Of a stretch of DNA of 64,000 nucleotides, positions 23,374-32,119 are shown piece by piece; the first letter of the stretch is position 1; each line of letters opens with the position of its first letter. The position numbers and the translations under genes are program-made. Source of the stretch: Catenovulum adriaticum (lineage in GTDB: Bacteria > Pseudomonadota > Gammaproteobacteria > Enterobacterales > Alteromonadaceae); assembly GCF_026725475.1 (NCBI RefSeq), contig NZ_CP109965.1, positions 3,134,345 to 3,198,344 of the forward strand, read 5' to 3'. The notes beneath the pieces are model-generated. The model was not told the DNA's origin. It saw only the letters and a list, made by a program, of their open reading frames with translations, and did no database searches.

Positions 23374-25203
23374 TTATTCGACAGTTACGCTTTTGGCTAG
23401 GTTTCTAGGCTGATCCACATCTGTACCTTTAATTACGGCTACATGGTAGCTTAATAATTGTAGTGGAATGGTGTAAACAATCGGTGCAATTATATCTTCA
23501 GTTGGCACTACGCTGATTACTTTTTGAGTTTCGTCGCTTTCAAATTTGGCGTCTTTGTCGGCAAATACATAAAGTACACTGCCACGCGCGCGCACTTCTT
23601 CAACGTTTGAATGTAGTTTTTCTAATAATTCATTATTAGGGGCGACTACAATCACTGGCATTTCAGCATCAATTAATGCAATTGGACCGTGTTTTAATTC
23701 ACCGGCTGCGTAAGCTTCGGCGTGAATGTATGAAATTTCTTTAAGTTTAAGCGCACCTTCCATTGCAATTGGGTATTGCTCACCGCGGCCTAAAAATAAT
23801 GCATGGTGTTTGTCGGCAAACTCTTCAGCTAGGGCTTCAATTTCGTCATTGGCGAGTAATGCGTTTTCAATTTTACCCGGTAGCTGCATTAATGCAGAGG
23901 CGATGTTTAGTTCAGTTTCAGCATTTAAGCCTTTGTGTTTGCCAATGGTTAATACTAATAATAATAATGAAACTAATTGGGTGGTAAATGCTTTAGTTGA
24001 AGCAACGCCAATTTCAGTCCCGGCGCGGGTCATAAAGTGAAAGTCTGATTCACGTACTAACGATGATCCCATCACATTACAAATAGTGAGTGACGATAAA
24101 TAACCTTGCTCTTTTGCTAGTTTTAACGCGGCTAAAGTATCGGCGGTTTCACCTGATTGTGAAATTGATACAAACAAGCTGCCGTTGTGAACATAAAATT
24201 TACGGTAGCGGAATTCAGACGCTATCTCGATGCTACAACTGACACCTGCGTATTGTTCAAACCAATATTTGGCGACCATGCCTGCGTGGTAACTGGTTCC
24301 ACATGCAACAATGGTTACGTGGTTAATTTGAGGGATCACCTCTTCAAAACCATTACCAAAAATGCCAGTTTCAATACCCGAGGTTGAAACTCGCTCTTCT
24401 AGGGTTTGACGCACACAGGTTGGCTGTTCAAAAATTTCTTTCATCATGTAATGGCGATATTCGCCTTTATCAGCTGAATCCGCTTTAGCGTCAACTAAGT
24501 TAACTTTTCGCTCAACTTGTTCGCCAGATTTATCAAAAATTTCAACTGATTTACGACTAATTCGGGCAACGTCGCCTTCTTCTAAATAAATAAAACGACT
24601 GGTTACCGGTAATAGTGCAAGTTGGTCAGAGGCAACAAAGTTTTCGCCTATGCCTAAGCCAATAACAAGCGGGCTGCCAGAGCGTGCGACGACCATTTGA
24701 TCTGGGTTTTGTTTATCTATAATCGCTGTCCCATATGCACCAGTCACCGTTTGTGCAGCTTTTTGTACAGCGGCTAGTAAATCTAGGCCAGAGTCTAATA
24801 GTTGATGAATAAGGTGCGTTAATACTTCGGTATCAGTATCTGAGTTAAACTGATAGCCTTGCTCGGTTAATTGTGTTTTTAATTCACGGTAGTTTTCAAT
24901 AATACCGTTGTGAACAACTGCGATTCTGTCTTGTGACATGTGTGGGTGGGCATTGCGCTCTGTCGGTTCACCATGAGTTGCCCAGCGAGTGTGTGCTATA
25001 CCAGTGCCACCTGATAAAAATTGATCAGCTAAGCCTTCGCTTAAATTTTTAACTTTACCCACACGACGAATACGCTGCAATTCACTGTTTTGAATGACGG
25101 CTAAGCCGGCTGAATCATAGCCTCGGTATTCTAAGCGGCGTAGGCCTTCTAATAAAATTTCTGCGACGTCTCTTTGTGCTACTGCACCTACAATTCCACA
25201 CAT
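23374..25203 (-). CDS. glmS: Glutamine--fructose-6-phosphate aminotransferase
   Basis: Makes glucosamine-6-phosphate from fructose-6-phosphate and glutamine, the first step to UDP-GlcNAc for peptidoglycan and LPS. 609 residues, the usual length. The N-terminal glutamine amidotransferase domain starts with the catalytic Cys2 (MCGIVGAVAQRD), with HTRWATHG further on. Two SIS sugar-isomerase domains follow (about 285-420 and 455-600; SISQSGETADTLAAL, AGELKHGPIALID), and the protein ends LAKSVTVE as in orthologues. A DeoR-type regulator lies 13 bp upstream on the same strand. glmU, for later steps of the same pathway, is 2 kb away on that strand. Confidence 0.98.
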   Translation of the reverse strand: MCGIVGAVAQRDVAEILLEGLRRLEYRGYDSAGLAVIQNSELQRIRRVGKVKNLSEGLADQFLSGGTGIAHTRWATHGEPTERNAHPHMSQDRIAVVHNGIIENYRELKTQLTEQGYQFNSDTDTEVLTHLIHQLLDSGLDLLAAVQKAAQTVTGAYGTAIIDKQNPDQMVVARSGSPLVIGLGIGENFVASDQLALLPVTSRFIYLEEGDVARISRKSVEIFDKSGEQVERKVNLVDAKADSADKGEYRHYMMKEIFEQPTCVRQTLEERVSTSGIETGIFGNGFEEVIPQINHVTIVACGTSYHAGMVAKYWFEQYAGVSCSIEIASEFRYRKFYVHNGSLFVSISQSGETADTLAALKLAKEQGYLSSLTICNVMGSSLVRESDFHFMTRAGTEIGVASTKAFTTQLVSLLLLVLTIGKHKGLNAETELNIASALMQLPGKIENALLANDEIEALAEEFADKHHALFLGRGEQYPIAMEGALKLKEISYIHAEAYAAGELKHGPIALIDAEMPVIVVAPNNELLEKLHSNVEEVRARGSVLYVFADKDAKFESDETQKVISVVPTEDIIAPIVYTIPLQLLSYHVAVIKGTDVDQPRNLAKSVTVE

Positions 25204-25216
25204 AATTTATGTTCCT

Positions 25217-25993
25217 TTATCCTTGTTTTGGTGAGTTGGCGATATTCACAACCACACCCATTTTTTCAATTTGTTTAACCGCTTCAGCTGTAATGTCTGA
25301 ATCGGTGATGATTCTTGTAATTTGATTCCAGTTTAGCTCTAGGTTTGGGATTCGGCGGCCAATTTTGTCTGACTCTATCATCACTATGACTTCTCTGGCT
25401 TGCTCTGCCATCACTCGGCTTAAACCGATGAGTTCGTTAAAAGTGGTGGTACCGCGCTCTAAATCTATGCCATCGGCACCAATAAAAAGCTGATCAAAAT
25501 CATAAGATCTTAAAACTTGCTCAGCAACTTGGCCTTGAAAAGATTCTGAATGAGGGTCCCAGGTGCCGCCTGTCATTAAAATAGTAGGCTCGTTTTCAAG
25601 CTCACGTAATTGGTTGGCGACATCTAGTGCGTTGGTCATCACAATTAAGCCACGTTTGTGATTTAAATGCGGTATTAAGCTGGCAGTTGTTCGTCCGCTA
25701 TCGATTAAAATTCGGTTATGTTCACGAATGCACTCAGCCGCCTTTAACGCAATACTTTGCTTGGCTGGCGAAACGGTTTTTTCAGCGTCGGTTATCACCT
25801 CTTGCGGTAGTGGCACTGCACCACCATAACGGCGTAATAAAAGTCCGCTTTTTTCAAGTGCGGCTAAATCTTTACGAATAGTAACCACTGAAGTTTCAAA
25901 ACGCTCTGATAAAGCTTCAACGCTCATTTCGCCGTTTTCATTAACTAGGCTATGAATAGTGTGGCGTCTTTGTTGAGTATTACGTTTTGACAT
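25217..25993 (-). CDS. DeoR-family transcriptional regulator
   Basis: 258 residues. The N-terminal DeoR HTH is at about 5-58 (MSVEALSERFETSVVTIRKD, LLLRRYGGAV), followed by a DeoRC sugar-phosphate sensor domain (about 80-235, RILIDSGRTTASLIPHL, FIGADGIDLERGTTTFNEL). It is 13 bp upstream of glmS and reads into it, so it is probably co-transcribed and tunes glmS to an amino-sugar phosphate. The effector is an inference from family and place. This gene arrangement occurs in other marine gammaproteobacteria. Confidence 0.9.
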   Translation of the reverse strand: MSKRNTQQRRHTIHSLVNENGEMSVEALSERFETSVVTIRKDLAALEKSGLLLRRYGGAVPLPQEVITDAEKTVSPAKQSIALKAAECIREHNRILIDSGRTTASLIPHLNHKRGLIVMTNALDVANQLRELENEPTILMTGGTWDPHSESFQGQVAEQVLRSYDFDQLFIGADGIDLERGTTTFNELIGLSRVMAEQAREVIVMIESDKIGRRIPNLELNWNQITRIITDSDITAEAVKQIEKMGVVVNIANSPKQG

Positions 25994-26116
25994 CTTTCGG
26001 TTAGTTTCTTTTTATTAAGGTTAAGTTTCGGTCTGAAAGTTAGGGCGAAATTTAAACAGAAGTAGCGCTAAGCTGCAAGTCATTTTTTAATAAATTGACC
26101 TAAATGCAGACTAACC

Positions 26117-26299
26117 ATAGGCAAGATCACATTCTGAAATATAGTGGGTAGTATCTAGGAGAGTCGTTATTTAGAGCAAAATGGTTTTTTCAGGACGAAA
26201 AATTCAAGCTTACAGGAATGTACTTGCAGCGTTTTTGCGAAAATGATGGCTCACCCTTTAATCTTTGTATGAAAATGATTCAAGTATGATTTTGCCCTG
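26117..26299. mobile_element. 184-bp inverted-repeat element, copy 1
   Basis: Non-coding. Its reverse complement aligns end to end with the copy at 58625-58808, including the shared core cagcgtttttgcgaaaat and gcttaca...gtacttgcagcg. The right end TATGATTTTGCCCTG is the complement of the second copy's left end CAGGGCAAAATCATA; the left end (ATAGGCAAGATCACA) is a degraded version. Short direct repeats (gactaacc before, ggctaacc after) could be the target duplication. The length matches the second copy within 1 bp. It looks like a MITE-type element; no open frame is inside it. Confidence 0.72.
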
Positions 26300-26383
26300 A
26301 GGCTAACCGAGACAAAAGCCCATTACTTTTGGCGCGATACGGTAAAGAGATTCATTTAAACTGGGCTTGAATAAAAAATTTTG

Positions 26384-26419
26384 TAAAAAAATGGCCTGAG
26401 CATAACGCCCAAGCCATTT
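26384..26419 (-). terminator. Rho-independent terminator-like hairpin, minus strand
   Basis: On the minus strand a stem of AAATGGC-TTGGGC with GCTCAG-GCCATTT is followed by a run of seven T. It lies 128 bp beyond the stop of the peroxiredoxin-like gene (26547), the gene it would end. Confidence 0.65.
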
Positions 26420-26546
26420 AATTTGTTTGCTGGTTTTGCTTATAAAAGCACGCTTTTAACTCATAACTAACTAATAACCAACTCACAACCAAATCACAGC
26501 TAACCCACATGTTACCCTCAGGTTATTCACAGCGTGGGGCTTAATA

Positions 26547-27140
26547 TTATTTAGTTAAATTTTGCTTTAAAACGGCTTTCATTTGCTCGCCTGTTGGCCG
26601 GGTTTTAAAGTCTTTATCTACATAATACCAAAGTACTTCGCCGCCTTTGCTTATTAATATTGTGGCTGGGTGAGGCACTTTATCGTTTTTGCGCAAGCCA
26701 AGCTCATCAATAAGTTTCATTTTGGCATCGCTTAAAAACAAATAATCTAAACCAAATTTTCGTTGGGTGTTTTTGTTAGTTGCTTGGCTATCAGGACTTA
26801 TGGCGACTAAGCGGGTATTATAATTTTTAAGCTCTGGTAGCACGTTTTCAAACGACTCTAACTGGCCAATACAAAACGGACACCATTCACCGCGATAAAC
26901 CACTAATAAAATATTTTGATTATCACTTAACGAACTAACATTGTGCTGCTGGCCTTGGCTGTCGTTAAGCGTAACCGATGGCAATCGATCACCTGTGGTT
27001 AAAACAAAGCTATCTAGGTTGCTATAGGAGTCTTCACCTATGTGCTGTTTATCTACACTGGCCGCGGTACAAGCTGCTAACAAGGTGGCTGTGCATAATG
27101 TAATAAACGCACCTTTTAATAATTTAATTTGATTAAACAT
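26547..27140 (-). CDS. Peroxiredoxin-like (AhpC/TSA) lipoprotein
   Basis: 197 residues. The lipoprotein signal is LLKGAFITLCTATLLAAC with the acylated Cys24. A thioredoxin/peroxiredoxin fold follows. The redox pair is Cys87-x2-Cys90 in YRGEWCPFCIGQL, together with RLVAISPDSQ and the cis-Pro region KVPHPATILISKGG. A cell-envelope thiol peroxidase or reductase is the likely role; the AhpC/TSA type is inferred from the RGxWCPxC motif. The longest frame starts 15 codons earlier, but AGGAAGAG precedes the ATG at 27140, and the lipobox fits that start. Confidence 0.82.
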   Translation of the reverse strand: MFNQIKLLKGAFITLCTATLLAACTAASVDKQHIGEDSYSNLDSFVLTTGDRLPSVTLNDSQGQQHNVSSLSDNQNILLVVYRGEWCPFCIGQLESFENVLPELKNYNTRLVAISPDSQATNKNTQRKFGLDYLFLSDAKMKLIDELGLRKNDKVPHPATILISKGGEVLWYYVDKDFKTRPTGEQMKAVLKQNLTK

Positions 27141-27280
27141 GTCTGAACTCTTCCTTTTTGTAATGGCTGATAATGTATCATTCAATTAGTAGACAGCAAC
27201 AAAGTCAAAAAAATTGCATTTAAATAAGTAGAATAAAATAAGTTTGTTGATTTTAGTCTTTAATAAAAGCGTGTAAAACA

Positions 27281-27307
27281 AAGAATGCGACAATTTGTCG
27301 CATTCTT
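27281..27307 (-). terminator. Rho-independent terminator of glmU
   Basis: A perfect 13-bp inverted repeat: AAGAATGCGACAA pairs with TTGTCGCATTCTT around a single base (an effective loop of three to five). On the minus strand it is followed by TGTTTTA. It lies 30 bp downstream of the glmU stop. Confidence 0.8.
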
Positions 27308-27336
27308 AAAATATGAAGGTTCACTATAAATATAAG

Positions 27337-28710
27337 TTATTTTTTATTTTTAACCGGTCGTTGCCAACCTGATATATGACGCTGTTTAGCGCGGGCAATC
27401 ACTAGCTCATCGTTTTCAGAGCTTTTAACTATGGTTGAGCCAGCTCCAACTGTTGTACCTTTAGCCAATTTAACGGGGGCAACAATTGATGAGTTAGATC
27501 CAACAAATACGTTATCTTCAATTGTGGTTCTAAATTTATTTGCTCCGTCATAATTACAAGTAATGCTACCTGCACCCACGTTTACGCCAGCACCTACATC
27601 GCTATCACCTAAATAACTTAAGTGATTGGCTTTTGAACCTTTGGCTATTTTAGTGTTTTTGGTTTCAACAAAATTACCAATATGCACGCCTTCTGCAAAT
27701 TCTGACCCTGGGCGAATACGCGCAAATGGCCCAATAAAACAAGCTTGGCCTATCACGGCATCTTCAATAATGGTATTGGCTTTAATTAAGGTGCCATCGG
27801 CAATTTTACAGTTACGTAAAATACAGTTTGGTTCAATGGTAACATTGTTACCCAGTTCAACGTCACCTTCAAAAACCACATTGATATCAACTGCCACATC
27901 TTGACCAACACTTACCGTACCACGTACATCAACGCGGGCTGGATCTCTAAATGTAACCCCTTCAACCATTAGGCTTTCAACTTGTTTCTGTTGATAAATT
28001 CGCTCTAATGTAGCTTGTTGCAAACGATTGTTAACGCCTTCTACCTCGGCCGTTTCTGCTGGGTTTGCAGTTTCAATCGGATAACCTTGGTCCGCACACA
28101 TAGCAATAATATCGGTTAAGTAATATTCTTGCTGGGCATTATCGTTAGATAAATCCGCTAACCAAGTTTTAAGTAAACTCGCAGGTGCGGTTAAAATGCC
28201 GGTATTCACTTCGTTCACTTGTTTTTGCATGCCGTTTGCATCTTTCTCTTCAACAATGGCGGTTACGTTGCCATCTGTGTCACGAATAATACGGCCATAT
28301 CCGGTTGGGTTTTCAAGATTAACGGTTAATAACCCTATGCCTTTATCTGGCGCTGAGGTTAATAGTTTTTCAAGCGTGGCTGAACTAATTAGGGGTACGT
28401 CGCCATATAAAATAAGCACTTGCTCGTTATCGGTAATTTCAGGAATAATTTGCTGTACAGCGTGGCCTGTGCCTAATTGTTCTTTTTGTTCAACCCAAAT
28501 TAATGATTCTGCTGCTAATGCAGTTTTTAATTTATCGCCACCATGACCATAAATCATAATAAGCTTTTGTGCATCGAGTGAATGCGACGCATCAATAACA
28601 TGCTTAACCATAGGTTTAGCACCTATTTTATGCAGAACTTTAGGTAATGACGATTTCATTCTTGTGCCTTTACCAGCGGCAAGAATAACGGTTGTTAATG
28701 ACTGCGACAT
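27337..28710 (-). CDS. glmU: Bifunctional UDP-N-acetylglucosamine pyrophosphorylase / glucosamine-1-phosphate acetyltransferase
   Basis: Acetylates glucosamine-1-phosphate and couples it to UTP, giving UDP-GlcNAc. 457 residues, the standard length. The N-terminal uridyltransferase domain has LAAGKGTRMKSSLPKVLHKI. From about 250 comes the left-handed beta-helix acetyltransferase (GTVSVGQDVAVDINVVFEG, IGPFARIRPGSEFAEGVHIG, VGAGSITCNYDGANKFRT). It is followed by a strong terminator. In many gammaproteobacteria it lies next to glmS or the atp operon; here glmS-deoR and a lipoprotein gene lie downstream and the atp operon is 12 kb upstream. Confidence 0.98.
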   Translation of the reverse strand: MSQSLTTVILAAGKGTRMKSSLPKVLHKIGAKPMVKHVIDASHSLDAQKLIMIYGHGGDKLKTALAAESLIWVEQKEQLGTGHAVQQIIPEITDNEQVLILYGDVPLISSATLEKLLTSAPDKGIGLLTVNLENPTGYGRIIRDTDGNVTAIVEEKDANGMQKQVNEVNTGILTAPASLLKTWLADLSNDNAQQEYYLTDIIAMCADQGYPIETANPAETAEVEGVNNRLQQATLERIYQQKQVESLMVEGVTFRDPARVDVRGTVSVGQDVAVDINVVFEGDVELGNNVTIEPNCILRNCKIADGTLIKANTIIEDAVIGQACFIGPFARIRPGSEFAEGVHIGNFVETKNTKIAKGSKANHLSYLGDSDVGAGVNVGAGSITCNYDGANKFRTTIEDNVFVGSNSSIVAPVKLAKGTTVGAGSTIVKSSENDELVIARAKQRHISGWQRPVKNKK

Positions 28711-28876
28711 AAAGCGCTTCCCTGTATATTTTTAGAATTGATAAAATTGCGACAAAGCATACCTAAGCTGGGGATAAGTGTGAAGTGACTTATCGCAAAT
28801 TTTAAAAAATTCAGGGAGGTGCTAGCTGATAATACTATTCAGCCAGCAATGTAATCTAACCCGAGTTAAGGTTAAT

Positions 28877-29224
28877 TTAATGACTAATCATCCAAGGGCG
28901 GGCAGATGGGAAAATTTTACTCCCATCTGCTAGATAAACGGCTCGAGAACTTTTACTTGCTTTGCTTTCACAGCCACAATTTCGACCATGCTTTTTATCT
29001 CGACTTTCAACTGTAGAAAACACAGGTTGATGACTCGCTTTTTCGTTAGTTTCATGGGCTTTTCGTTTTTCAGTTGCCATATTCAGGATTTCTGGGGCAA
29101 CTAAAATAACTCTAGCACTCAGTTGAGCACAATGTGGACACTCGCATGGTTTATCGCCCAACGCAATTGGCACCATCTTTTGAAAAACACCATGTTTACT
29201 GCACTTATAATCGTATAATGGCAT
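28877..29224 (-). CDS. fmdB: FmdB-family zinc ribbon protein
   Basis: 115 residues. The N-terminal 50 residues are the FmdB putative regulatory zinc-ribbon (MPLYDYKCSKHGVFQKMV with Cys8, then Cys27, Cys29 and Cys32 in KPCECPHC). The rest is basic and unstructured-looking, ending FPSARPWMISH. It is encoded 130 bp downstream of formamidase on the same strand, the arrangement from which the name comes. Its role in amidase expression is suggested in the literature but not proven. Confidence 0.85.
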   Translation of the reverse strand: MPLYDYKCSKHGVFQKMVPIALGDKPCECPHCAQLSARVILVAPEILNMATEKRKAHETNEKASHQPVFSTVESRDKKHGRNCGCESKASKSSRAVYLADGSKIFPSARPWMISH

Positions 29225-29294
29225 AGCATAACTCCAATATTAGTTCATTCTGTTCTCGTTAAATAAACACAATCAATATTTCGTAAGCATTTAA

Positions 29295-29326
29295 ACTGCT
29301 CTGAGCCAAACAGGGTACAGAGCAGT
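29295..29326 (-). promoter_or_regulatory. Hairpin between formamidase and fmdB
   Basis: ACTGCTCTG at 29295-29303 pairs with CAGAGCAGT at 29318-29326 across a 14-base loop. No clear T run follows on the minus strand, so it is more likely an mRNA 3'-stabilising or attenuating structure than a full terminator. Confidence 0.45.
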
Positions 29327-29354
29327 ATGCAAATAACGCTAAAAATGTAGTGCT

Positions 29355-30587
29355 TTAATCTAAGTCGGGCGCTTTTGGTACATCAATTGATCCATCGTAG
29401 TATTTGGTTGGTCCTTCAGAATTGATCTTAATATCTTCTTTGAATATATCGGTTGGTAGCCATAAAGTCGCACATGAATTAGGCACATCTACCACGCCAC
29501 TAATATGACCTTGCACAGGCGCGGTCCCTAAAATTGCGTAAGCTTGAGCGCGGGTATAACCAAATTTTTCAAGGTAGTTAATGGCATTTAAGCAAGCCTG
29601 ACGATAGGCAACATTTACATCCAAGTAATGTTGTTTGCCTTGTTCATCAACTGAAATCCCTTCAAAAATAAGGTAGTCATCGTATTTTGGAGTAATTGGG
29701 CTTGGTTGAAAGATTGGATTTTTTACGCCATATTTACGCATACCATCTTTTACTAACTTAACGCGTAAATGTATCCACCCAGCCATTTCTATTGCGCCAC
29801 AAAACGTAATTTCACCATCACCTTGGCTAAAGTGTAAGTCGCCAACACTCAATCCTGCATTTTTTACATAAACCGGAAAGTATACTTTTGAACCACGAGA
29901 TAAATCTTTAATATCGCAATTACCGCCGTGTTCTCTAGGCGGCACGGTACGAGCGCCTTCAGCTGCCGCTGCTTTCTTAGCATCGCCGCTCATTTTGCCC
30001 ATATGAGCAGTATCAGCATAAGGTAAGTTAGCTAACCCGGGAACTCGATCTGGCTCGGTATCGTAAAGCTCCTTTTCGCGAGTATTCCATTCATTTAACA
30101 TTTCTGAAGAGGGTAAACAACCAATTAAACCTGGGTGAATCATGCCTGCAAACTCAACTCCCGGTATATGTCGAGACGACGTAAACATACCTTTAAAGTC
30201 CCAAATCGATTTTTGCGCTTCGGGGAAATGCTCGGTTAAAAACCCACCCCCATTTTTCTTTGAAAAGAAACCATTAAAACCCCACTGGCTTTCATCAAAA
30301 GTACCTATATCTAAAATATCAACTTCTAATAAATCACCGGGTTCAGCACCCTCTACCCCAACAGGGCCTGATAAAAAATGCACTTGGGTTAAATCAACAT
30401 CCCGAACATCGCTCGCGTCGTCATTATTTTTAATTTGGCCGCCAGTCCAGTCAATACATTCAATAATAAAATCATCACCTGGTTTGACCGTTTCAGCCAT
30501 CGGGATATCTGGATGCCAACGATTATGAAGCTTTTCATTTTCATATGCAGATTGGTTTAAATCAACTTTGATAATTGTTTTAGTCAT
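29355..30587 (-). CDS. fmdA: Formamidase
   Basis: 410 residues of the FmdA/AmdA acetamidase-formamidase family, hydrolysing formamide (or short amides) to ammonia and the acid. The family blocks are clear: HNRWHPDIPMAETVKPGDDF, LSGPVGVEGAEPGDLLEVDI, RTVPPREHGGNCDIKDLSRG, HFSQGDGEITFCGAIEMAG and GTAPVQGHISGVVDVPNSCA. AAGGAG precedes the ATG. It follows urtE by 66 bp on the same strand, so it is probably the sixth gene of a transporter-amidase operon. Formamide is preferred over urea as substrate from family knowledge. Confidence 0.95.
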   Translation of the reverse strand: MTKTIIKVDLNQSAYENEKLHNRWHPDIPMAETVKPGDDFIIECIDWTGGQIKNNDDASDVRDVDLTQVHFLSGPVGVEGAEPGDLLEVDILDIGTFDESQWGFNGFFSKKNGGGFLTEHFPEAQKSIWDFKGMFTSSRHIPGVEFAGMIHPGLIGCLPSSEMLNEWNTREKELYDTEPDRVPGLANLPYADTAHMGKMSGDAKKAAAAEGARTVPPREHGGNCDIKDLSRGSKVYFPVYVKNAGLSVGDLHFSQGDGEITFCGAIEMAGWIHLRVKLVKDGMRKYGVKNPIFQPSPITPKYDDYLIFEGISVDEQGKQHYLDVNVAYRQACLNAINYLEKFGYTRAQAYAILGTAPVQGHISGVVDVPNSCATLWLPTDIFKEDIKINSEGPTKYYDGSIDVPKAPDLD

Positions 30588-30653
30588 TGTAGTTCTCCTT
30601 GCGGACCAGCCGCAGTTTGGGTTGCGGTAAAAATGGAATAAATTTATAAAACA

Positions 30654-31349
30654 TTAAACTGATAAATAACTGGCAACTTTGTCTTCATCTATATTGGCGA
30701 TTTCATCTTGATGAACGATATTGCCCCCTTCAATCACCAAGACTCTGTCAGCAATTTCTAAGGCAAAACTTAAAACTTGCTCAGACACCAAAATAGATAA
30801 ACCTCGCTCATCGCGAATACGTTTAAGTGTTCGAGCCATTTCTTTAATGATTGAAGGCTGAATTCCCTCTGTGGGCTCGTCTAAAATTAATACTTTAGGG
30901 TTACTAGCGAGCGCTCTGGCAATCGCTAGTTGTTGCTGTTGGCCCCCTGATAAATTGCCACCTCTGCGTTTTTTCATTTCTTTTAAAACAGGAAATAACT
31001 CGTAGAGGTCGCTATCATCCGTTAGCCTAGATTGATTAGTTGAGGTTAATCCGGTTTCAATATTTTCAAGCACTGTCATTGTTGAAAATATCATTCGTCC
31101 TTGAGGTACAAAACCGACACCATTGGCAACACGAGCAAAACTTTTCATTCCGGTTAAATCGGTTCCGCCCAATGAAACAGAGCCGCCACTCTCGGGCACC
31201 ATGCCTACCAGTGATTTCATTAATGAAGTTTTCCCCATGCCATTTCTGCCCATAATGGCTACTATTTCATTTTCTTTAACTTCAAAGTTAACGCCGTGCA
31301 CTACTTCGCTTTGGCCATAAGAAACACGATAATCTTTAACTTGCAGCAT
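30654..31349 (-). CDS. urtE: Urea/amide ABC transporter ATP-binding subunit UrtE
   Basis: 231 residues, a LivF-type branched-chain/urea ATPase. Walker A is GRNGMGKTSLMKS, the signature is LSGGQQQQLAIARAL, Walker B is VLILDEPTEGI, and VSEQVLSFALEIADRVLVIEGG contains the switch region (Gln in place of His, common in this family). It powers uptake with UrtD, UrtB and UrtC. It lies between urtD (26 bp upstream) and formamidase. Confidence 0.93.
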   Translation of the reverse strand: MLQVKDYRVSYGQSEVVHGVNFEVKENEIVAIMGRNGMGKTSLMKSLVGMVPESGGSVSLGGTDLTGMKSFARVANGVGFVPQGRMIFSTMTVLENIETGLTSTNQSRLTDDSDLYELFPVLKEMKKRRGGNLSGGQQQQLAIARALASNPKVLILDEPTEGIQPSIIKEMARTLKRIRDERGLSILVSEQVLSFALEIADRVLVIEGGNIVHQDEIANIDEDKVASYLSV

Positions 31350-31375
31350 AATTTTCTCCGCCTGATAACTCTAAA

Positions 31376-32119
31376 TTAGTGACCTAAATAAACTTCAATC
31401 ACCTTAGGGTCGTTTTGCACTCGTTCCATACTGCCTTCAGACAACACTTTGCCTTGGTGCAATACGGTTACTCTATCTGCAATTTCTTCAGCGAATTGCA
31501 TATCATGCTCGATAACAACGACTGAACGACCTTTAGTAATACGCTTAAGTAGCTCAGCTGTTTTTCGACGCTCGGCTACAGACATGCCGGCTACGGGCTC
31601 ATCTAACATCAACAAATCAGGATCCTGAATTAGTAACATTCCTATTTCTAACCACTGTTTTTGGCCGTGGCTCAATAAACCAGCCGGTTTATCGAGCAAG
31701 TTCTCCAAAAAAATACTTTCAGAAATGGCTTGTACTTGATTAATCACATCCTGATCTCTTTTGAAAAACAAAGCCCCAAATACCCCTCTGCCTTTGGGGT
31801 AAGACAGCTCCAAGTTTTCAAATACAGTGAGGTCTTCATAAATAGACGGATTTTGAAATTTACGCCCCACTCCGGCATGAACAATTTGGTGCTCGCTCAT
31901 TTTTGTCAGCTCTTTGTCTCTAAATTTAATCGAGCCTGAAGTTGATTTAGTTCTCCCGCAAATTAAATCTAAAACGGTGGTTTTTCCGGCACCGTTAGGG
32001 CCAATAATGACTCGTATTTCTCCTTCATCAACGTATAGAGATAAATCGTTAACTGCTTTAAATCCATCAAAAGAAACGGTTAATCCCTCAACCGCTAAAA
32101 CAAAATCATTAGCTTTCAT
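31376..32119 (-). CDS. urtD: Urea/amide ABC transporter ATP-binding subunit UrtD
   Basis: 247 residues from the ATG at 32119. Walker A is GPNGAGKTTVLDLI, the signature LSHGQKQWLEIGMLL, Walker B LLMLDEPVAGM, and the switch histidine is in VVIEHDMQFAEEIADRV. The longest frame is 33 codons longer, but those encode a repetitive low-complexity stretch produced by reading the urtC repeat in another frame. AGGTG lies before 32119. The chosen start overlaps the urtC stop by 11 bp. Confidence 0.92.
   Translation of the reverse strand: MKANDFVLAVEGLTVSFDGFKAVNDLSLYVDEGEIRVIIGPNGAGKTTVLDLICGRTKSTSGSIKFRDKELTKMSEHQIVHAGVGRKFQNPSIYEDLTVFENLELSYPKGRGVFGALFFKRDQDVINQVQAISESIFLENLLDKPAGLLSHGQKQWLEIGMLLIQDPDLLMLDEPVAGMSVAERRKTAELLKRITKGRSVVVIEHDMQFAEEIADRVTVLHQGKVLSEGSMERVQNDPKVIEVYLGH

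Noticed and set aside
26524..26532. TTATTCACA box upstream of nothing
   Set aside because: A single DnaA-like nonamer with no neighbours, expected by chance in AT-rich DNA.
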